Shown: in pieces, positions 12,501-21,500 of the stretch
How the letters are laid out: each line of letters starts with the position of its first letter
How positions within the stretch are numbered: the stretch's first letter is position 1
NCBI GenBank assembly: GCA_023213315.1
Contig: JAKCPI010025392.1
Coordinates: forward strand, 60,865-124,864
Source: Euborellia annulipes
Lineage: Eukaryota; Arthropoda; Insecta; Dermaptera; Anisolabididae
Direction: 5' to 3'
Length of the DNA stretch: 64,000 nucleotides
Program-made: the position numbers and the translations under genes
The notes under the pieces: generated by a model
Database searches by the model: none
What the model was told of the DNA's origin: nothing
Seen by the model: only the letters and a program-made list of their open reading frames with translations

Positions 12501-15500
12501 ATAGTTCGGGAGAGTAAAGAGTATCCCAAGGAAATCTTCCAATGCCTTCTACACTATAATAAGGTTATATTAGGCACAAACTTAAATATTAAAATCTTAT
12601 ATATATATACAATAGAATCCCGATTATTCGTATTTTCACGGGACCGACAGTTTGGAACGAATTATCGGAAATACCCATTTTCGGGAGTATAAGATTAATC
12701 AGAAAATGGGTCTGTAGAATTGAATAACAGGAATGAAGAGGAGCTATTTAATTTTTATACGTGTATGATCTGTGGTCACAACGAGTATCGAACAAACACG
12801 AGAGAATTGTAGAAAGGAAAGAAAAATGTAAAAGAAGCTCAACCTGCTTCACCCTCTTGAAAACACACAACTGCCAAGTTTGCACGAATTAACGAGCTTT
12901 TTAAGCAGGAAATACTAAAGATGTTTTAAATGACCTGGAGCATACAAATAATACGAATTGCCAAGGGAACCATTGTTTTTATACCAGTTATCAGGATTTT
13001 CTAAGGGGACCGCCAAGTTTGTAGGAATTAGCGGAAGATACGAATAATCGGGCTACGAATTATCGGGATTCCACTGTATATTATATACGAGGGTGGTCTG
13101 AAAAGTTTCCGACCTCAACATGAAGATGAGGAGATATTTTGAAGAGAAAGATGCCGAGTTCTATTTCAACGGGTTAAAGAGATAGGAGCATCGCTGAGAG
13201 AAGTGTGTAGACTTACAATGAGACTATGTAGAAAAATAAAAATAAATTTGATAAAAAAAATTTCTTGTATCTTGGTTAGGTGGGAAACTTTTCAGACCAC
13301 TCTCGTATATATACTAAACAGTAGTCTTACTAATCCGGTCTTCGATAGTCCGACATTCCGGCTAATCCGGGTATTTAAAAAGGGATATTGCAGCAAAAAA
13401 GGAGTAATTTAAGAAAACAAAGTGTCATTACAGATTGTATCAAGAAATAAATATGTATAGTATTAGGTTAAAATTTTTTATGTTTCGGGTAATCCGGCAT
13501 TTTCAGAATCCGGCATAGGGCCCCTTTTAGGGCGGATTAGCAAGACTCTACTGTATATCCATCAATGCATTTGATTGAAAGATAAAATTGCCTAATCTTT
13601 GAAAACATAAAAAAAAAACAACAGCACATGCATTAAAACTATTAATATATTAAAAAATTAAATAATCAGATTAATGAATAATTAAAAAATTTTTTATTTA
13701 CAGCATAATTTTGGTATCCATTTTGTGGCGATTGTGAAGAATAATGATTTATAATAGTAGGTGATGAATTATCCTTTGATTTTGATCGTTTTGACTGAGA
13801 TTTTGAATTACGATGTTTAGATCTTCCTATTTGTCCGGGAGCACCAACTAAAATAACAAATTTAGAAAATTACCATTTATATAAACTGCATACTTATAAT
13901 TTAATATTTAAATCCATACCTTGATTATTATTTATAATATTGTTAGTATTATTTCTAGTAGTTTTATAATTTAAAGCTGGCCAATGTTCTTTTACAGGTT
14001 TTTGAGGAAGAGCTTCCAATGATTCAAAAGGCACGGTACATCTATTGAAATATAAATAATTTATTTTAAATCAATTATATGATCAAATTACAATTTATAA
14101 TAATAAGAAAGGAAATTAATAAAATTATAAAAAGGAATAATTTATTTTATTGAGATTTTAATATTAAAAATGAAAGTAAAATTGATTAATAAAATTTTAA
14201 ATTAAAAATGGCCTTGTCGAAGTAGAAAATACGGAATTACAACATTGAACGAGGAGGTCCGAGTCCTCTTCACACATTTTTTTATATACAGATAGAAGTA
14301 AGATTCAAATACCCTCTTGGCAAATTTAGAACAAAAATATTTAAAGGCCGCCATACACGTGAAGGGCGTCTTCAAGGAAATTGATCTAAGGATTTTCTAC
14401 AGGTCAACATTCTAGTTCTCTTTATTAAAATTTTCTCATATTTTCCAAAATTTATTTAAAATTCAATAAATATAGAGAGATTTCAAACAAAAAACAAAAT
14501 TTAATATATTTATTTATTTATTTTAATGTTTTTCGACATCTAAGCCCATTTAAGCCACATCCCTATTTATTTCAAATGATTGGTATCCAATTCATTTGAA
14601 ATAAATATTTCTCGATTGGGACGGGAAGCGAACCCTGGACCCCAGAAGCTAATGTCTTTTCTCTGAGCCACAGGTTACGGGCCATTTGAAATATTCCAAA
14701 TACATATTTTAAAATTGCCACCTGAGGCCTCTTGTCGTGGCCTTACACGCAGCGAAAAACTGACCTAATTCCGGCCTTGAGGAAATTATTATTGAATTTC
14801 AATCGGGATTTTTGGGCTCAAGACTGCTACCACACACGTTGAGAATTTCCTCAAGGAGTGTACTATTCAGGGCTTTGAGAAAAATCCGATGGTGTATGGG
14901 GGCCTTAAGTTTCTCTAAAGAAATATAAACTGAGATTCGTCTAAAAACTCGAAATTTAACAAAAAAAAAAAAAAAAAAATGGAAAGTAATTCTATCAAAA
15001 GTATGAAGAAAAAAAGTTTATATTATCAATGGAAATAGAGAACGAGGAATAAATAGCCATGCAGGCTGATAAACATGGAAATAGAGCTACCCAGGAAATT
15101 CAACTCAACTCTTTCTACCTCCTTAAAGATTGAAAAAAAAATATTTTTAATACTTTTCTCCGATTTCTTCGACAAAGACAACAACTGGACCCTTATTCGG
15201 TGCCATTTCTTGGATATGTGCATGATAACTGCGGTCTTCAGGAGTTTTCAGGAGACACTTCACACCCACTTGAAGTTCGCCGTTATCGAACCAGCCAACT
15301 CGGCTTTCTGAAAATCGTAAATTACAAATACATCCAGGACAATGCATGAAATCATCTTCACTTGAAAAGCTCATTTCTTCTAATAAAAAAAAAAAAAGAA
15401 TGAAGAGTAAAATTAATTTTATAAATATCAAAATTTATTTAATTATATATTTTAATAACAATTGTCAATTTTAATAAATAAACAAATATTTTTAGCAAAT

Positions 15501-18500
15501 AATGAAATAAATAAAATTAATTAATTGTTGTTTAAAAATTTAATTTCTATATTTTTATATTACTAATAATATATAAGAAATAATTTTACCTCTTTTCATT
15601 TCGCTCCAAATATCGAAATCAATATTTCGATAAATATTGGGATCCAAAGCTTTAGCGACTTTATATGGAAATGGCGTAATTCCTTGAGCTAACAACTCGC
15701 GGACATTTAATTTTTTGTTCTTCATTAAATAATTCTTCATCAGGTCTGTAATATGATATTTGAATAAAAAATTTATTTGTAAATTAATTATTTGTTTAAG
15801 AATTTGGAATGTGTAATCAATGAAGAATCTCTGTTGTATTGTATTAAAAATAAGTAAAATTCAGTGGCGCAACCAGGGGGGAGGGGGTTTAGGGTCCCCC
15901 CAGGGGAGGAAAAAATATTCAAATTGCTCTATAGGTTTTATACCAGGAGGCAACATTTATGTCCATCAAATACAATCTTCTAAGAAATATTATCACAAAC
16001 AAAGGTGTTATTAATGGCAAACCAATATTTAGACTATCACCCCCTTAACGTTTAGGCATAAGAGAGGAGGCAGAGAAATAATTAGAAAAAAATAAAGGAA
16101 ACTTTGAAAAATTTTTTTGATGTTGAAAATATTTTCTACATTCATGAATTGGTAGCCAATCCAATTGAAATATTTTTTTGTCACATGAGACGGGATGCAA
16201 ACCCTTGATCCCCAGTACAAGAGACAAAAACTCTACCACTGAGCTATGGCTCAAGGGATTTCAAAGATAACTTCATTTAGATTAATGGAAGAGAGGATTG
16301 CAGCCAGGTAGGAGAGAGTCTATCGAATGAAAATCTCATTAAAATAAAACGTTTCGGCTTAAGGTCATCTATCCATTAAAGCCGAAACGTTTCCTATTGA
16401 GATTTTCATTCGATAGAGACTTTCCTTGCTGGCTACAATCCTTCCCCGCTTCCATTAATTAATCTAATCGTTGCACAGCCACTTCTCAGATCAACATTAC
16501 TTCATTTAATTTAAGTGCTGTCTATTTCCCTTTCCACATTCAGTAGTCGATCCTGAAGGTTTTGCAATGTGTATTCCTGGATGTTGGTAGTTTTTTCTTC
16601 AATTTATGTCTTGATCTGGGCAAGGTGCCTTAGTCTCAACAAGATGGAGTCACACAGTACCAACATTCTCTGGTTGGTTTTGAGATCTCAAAGAAGCTTG
16701 TCAGCCCCGGTCTCCAGACCTTTCACTCTTTAACTTCTTCTTATGGAAAACTTTGAAGTGCTTTGTGTATGGATTAGACCAGCAGTCATACATTGAAGAA
16801 AAAAAGTCAGCATTCCGAAGAACTATGCAAAATCTTTAAAATTGACTTAAATGTGTACGGCGTTAGCACTTAAATGAAGTAATTTAAAAAAAAAACGATG
16901 TTTAATGTAATTAATAAGGGGTTTATTCACGAACAATAAAAAATACACATTGCCCAGGAATATTTTTGGGCATTTTTGTTTTCGCTCAATCAGCGATATA
17001 AATAAAAACCTTGCTGAACAGTAGCAATGAGGGTCATATTGTCGGCATCACAGATATATTGCCGAGCCATACGAACATACTCCAATATTGAGCAATGTTG
17101 CCCAGCAATCATTTCTATCCACACATTGCCGTAAAAATATTGCTCGTGTACAGGCTCCTTTACAAATAATACAATCTTTGATGATGACATTCTCAAAATA
17201 ATGTGTTTTGCAAATCGCCGTTAATCCAATATGATATAGGTCTACCTATGAATATAAATTTTATATTATTTAATCAATTGAATCAAGAAATTTTATAATC
17301 GTTGAGTCATTGAATTAGATCAATTTCTTATTTCCCGGACTTTGAGTTTCTTCAACATCTATCTCTCTCTCCTTCCTATTCGAGGTTGCATTTTAAAAAC
17401 TATTGGAGTGTATTGGTGCAGCTTGGCGATCGATTATTATAATGGATGGAAAGCTTCTAAATCTGAGGCATAATAAACAAAAATTTAGGGTCTGACATCG
17501 TGTACCCACTTTGCATAATATTGGAATGGGTTCCCCATAGGCGAAACTATTTATTTAAAACCGTTACTATTTCGGCACCATGAATAATTACGTAAAAATA
17601 AACATAGTAATGAATATGTGATGCGGAAAGTGAAAAGAGTCTTCTTGTCGGAAATTTCACAAATTGAGTTATTGATATTTTTTGTAGAGGATAGTTTCCT
17701 GAACATTTTAAGACCAAAACTATTATGATATCTCAAAAACTAAAAGAGCATTTCAAAGTTATAGATATAAAAAACGGTATTTTGAGGAAAACGCATTTAA
17801 ACACAATGAAAAACTATTTAAGGTTACTAAATCGATTTTTTTAAATATTTATCGGATTCTCATCCCTAAAATTACCAAATAAACCTGTATAGGAAGTATT
17901 GAAGAATTGTATTCAATCGAAACCCAAAAATCGATATTTTTGACCTAATTCGACTAAAAGGCCCGTACTGATAATTGTACTTCGCCGTCAAGAGGTTCTT
18001 TTTCATTTTCCGCATCACATATAAAGCTTACAATATATTAACATACCTGTTAAAAGATTCATTAAATCCTATCATTGCTCTAATTTGTTTAACACTGTTT
18101 TTATCATGGAGCATTTTTTGCACAGCGAAGTCTACCTCGTCAACATTCAGCACATTTTTGTAAAGTAATTCATAAACTAATGCTAAAATAAAAAAAAATA
18201 TTAATTAAAACAAACACAATCTTGATCCAGAAAGTTTACGAATTTTTTGTATTTCTTTATATCTACTTCCTCAACAAAGAGTTACATCTAATTAAGGCGA
18301 TATCAATTATTGTATATTGATGTGTGTTCATATAAAAAAAGCATAGGCTAATGTAAATTCACCAATGAAAACATAAATATTGTTAATTTGACTACAATAA
18401 AAATTTTTAAAATTTGATTTTTTTTAACACACTTTTTTTCTCATTCACACTACACACACATACACATTCACACAGTCTTTTCGGCAACTTAGGCCATTTA

Positions 18501-21500
18501 AGACTTTTAACGATACTATGTTATTATTAAAATATCTATTGGGAGTCCAGGCATTCTTATTTAAGCCATTTGGTATCCAAATGGCTTAAATAAAATCATC
18601 GGACTGCCTGGAATCCGAACCCGCGACCTTTGGTATACAAGGCCAGCACGCTAACCCCTACATCAAGTCCGCGGGCTTAAAAATTGTTAATAAAATGCTA
18701 ACTAAGGAGTACCGTTGAACCAGGGCCGGAAGCTAACAATTTTTTCGGTTGCAAAAAATTCAAAGTAGTCAAAAGATTTTCATTTTCTTTTATCAGAATG
18801 TGGAAAATAATCATTTCTCCAGTGTCAGGACCTTGGGAAACACTATTCCTAGGGAGGTAATCCCAGACCCTGCTACGTAGTCAAAGTCTCCGTCCTGGCT
18901 TCAGAGTCATTGTAAAACAGAAACTTCGATCCGACTCAGGCTCCATTTCTAAAAGTTTTATTTTTTTATTTTTTAATGAATTGGCGCAATTTATAATATT
19001 TTGAGAAGAGGAAATTTATTTTTTATCATGAAAATCCAATTAGAGTTTCTCAACCGCCACATCATAGCGAACCCGATTGGGAGTTGAATGACTTTATTTG
19101 AATAAATACAATTGAAAGGATGTGGCTATGAGATATCAATGAGTAAGATGTGGACAGCAGCCAGGAAGGTAGCCTCTATTTAATAAAACAGACTCCTTTA
19201 AACAAAACGTTTCGGCTAATTTTAATTACGCCATCTTCAGTTGTTGTAGTTTAATAGGAAATAGTCACTATCTATCTATGTCACTCACTAACTATTCGCT
19301 TATGCATAACATACAAGTGACAACCCTATTTCCTATTAGCTCTACAACAACTGAAGCTGACGTATTATAATTAAATTTAGTCGAAACGTTTTGATTGAGT
19401 CTGTTTTATTAAATAAAGGCTACCTTCCTGGTTGGTGTCCTACACATCTCACTCATTATTTGAATAAATATCAATAGGAGCGTGCAGCTAGGTAATCAGT
19501 CTTCAGGCTCCTTTTCTATCTATTGTTTAAATACATACAACAGCCACTTTATTTTTTCAAATAAATATCAATAGAATAGAAAATTATTGTATAAATGTAA
19601 AATATATATATATATATATAAAAATATATAATAATAATTATGTGGATAGGAGCAGGTGCAAATGGAAATTTTTTGAAATTTTAATGGCTCGGGCTATGGC
19701 TCCGTGATAATGAGTTTGTATCCTATTCGGGGCCCCTTTACTCCAGATGACCTAGTTTGAGGAGGGACTCTCTTAGCACCGTCTTGTAGCCGACTCCTTT
19801 CGAAGAATGCCACACTAGTTCTATAAGTTTTTATAAATGTATTTTCTATTAGTTTATATTTACCCTCGACTTCAATAACTTCTTATTTTTTGGCAGACAG
19901 TTAATTCCAAGAAGACGCGGTTCTAAGGGGCCATCCAGATGGTTTCACCTGATTTGAAGCAAGCAAACCATTCCCGATATTGTATTTATATTATTAAGGC
20001 CCTCCCATGCGTTTTCTACTTGTGATTATTTCATTGTTTTTAAAAAAATATTATATATTTTTTAATGGAAACTTTCATGTTTCAAACCTAGAAAATTTCC
20101 AATAAAGATTTTCATTTTCTTTTATAAAAACAATGAAATAATCACAAGTAGAAAACCCATGGGTGAGACTTAATATTGTCCTTCACTGTATTTCATAGAA
20201 AAGATAAGAAAAATGGTTGCCATGATAACAAAATATATTTTTCCATGAATTTAAATTTAACATATTGAATTCTAATATATCGGTGAAAACTAAATATACA
20301 GTATGTCAACATAAAAAAATCTGGCGGGACATCAAAGGTAAGAGAAAGTTGTGTGCTTTGCGACCAGTCACACCAGATTTTTTCATAATTATGTATCATC
20401 CTACTATTTTTTTCGTGTAGGGAATTTTGGGAAGAGGGTGTTTGAACCCACCTAGCTACGGCCCTGGTTTTTGTTCTTAAAATGCATTTATAAGCGCGTA
20501 CTGCTTTACACACAGAAAATTGTACACGAAGAAATAAATATATAGAAAAAGTTCGAATACTTTCAACAGATTTGAAAGAAAAATTAAAATATTGAGAAGA
20601 AATCCTATAGATCCCACACCGGTGAATCAGTGTAAGCAACATTTTTGCCACAATTGAAATTTGTCTTAATAAAGAAACTATATAACATTCTGGATCTAAT
20701 TATATATTTTTGTTTTTAATAATTCAATAATAAATGAGATTTTAATTTAAACGACACAAGACCATAGAAATGTGTGGGTATGATACCGTATTTTTTCGAT
20801 TTCTTTAATTTGGACTAATTCACCGGGAAGAGATCTACTAAATTCACTAATTTTTTTAAATATAGACATGCATTTTAATGAAAAAAATATTAGTTAATAA
20901 ACTAATTATATATATCTTAATTACATTGGCAAAAAGCAGAATTTTCTACATGTGTTTTTGTGTAAATTGAATCAAATTGTTTAGTTTCAGGGCAAAAGCA
21001 TAAAAGAATGCGATTTTTATTAAAAGTAGATGTAGCCGAATAAGGAGTTTGTCCTACTTTATCATAGACTATGATTTCAACCCTGAAATGAAAAGAAAGG
21101 ATGAAATTAATGGAGAATGACATGAAAAAAATAAATAAATCTATTTTAGATTTTACCTATATAAAAATGCAATTGCATTCAATTCCAATTGACCTCCTGG
21201 TTCATTAACATTTGAAATTCGGGCAATGTAGTTGTCGAATGGTTCATGAAGATACTGAAAAATAGAATTTTTTTATTTTCAATAATCAAAATTAAAGCAT
21301 CTTCAAAATTTGATAGAAAGGACAATGCCAAAAAAGGGATACTAGTTTTGCATTTCAAGTTATGAAAAATAAAAATAACTCTAATAAATTTAGTGAAATA
21401 ATACCGAAATTTAAATTTGTATAGACAGGAGAAAGGAGTAGGTGCAGGCAAAATTAAAAGCCTCTGATTTAATATAATTCAACGAGACGTTTCGGTGAAT

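Larger units (their letters stand above)
10384..13701 (-). other. otu: otu-like intron 9, nest of repeats
   Basis: This 3.3-kb intron includes two hammerhead-like relics, a tRNA-derived SINE, a Helitron-like segment and three TIR elements in a row (12608-13079, 13086-13307, 13318-13553). Stretches at 10400-10670 and 13560-13700 hold nothing I recognise. Confidence 0.75.
14042..15153 (-). other. otu: otu-like intron 7
   Basis: This 1.1-kb intron is about half filled by one piggyBac-like MITE (14345-14904) that itself carries a SINE. The remaining sequence is AT-rich and featureless. Confidence 0.7.
15746..18046 (-). other. otu: otu-like intron 5
   Basis: This 2.3-kb intron contains a MITE fragment, a family-C SINE, a hammerhead-type palindrome, a transposase remnant, and two TIR elements (16911-17172, 17614-18022). 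The stretch 17200-17600 holds nothing I recognise. Confidence 0.7.
18183..20924 (-). other. otu: otu-like intron 4
   Basis: This 2.7-kb intron holds a family-A SINE, a large hammerhead palindrome pair and a CTGGTGTGA repeat fragment. Stretches at 18680-19120, 19560-20160 and 20400-20920 show only AT-rich sequence and short repeats, including a foldback near 20030-20160 (ATTTCATTGTTTTTA / AAAAACAATGAAATA). Confidence 0.7.

Noticed and set aside
16990..17196. Minus-strand open frame of 68 residues in otu-like intron 5, considered as a missing exon
   Set aside because: It lies within a TIR element, lacks matching splice sites and phase, and is not needed once the A6 frameshift is considered.
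20193..20651. 152-residue minus-strand open frame
   Set aside because: It crosses the CTGGTGTGA repeat and AT-rich intron sequence and has no recognisable domain.
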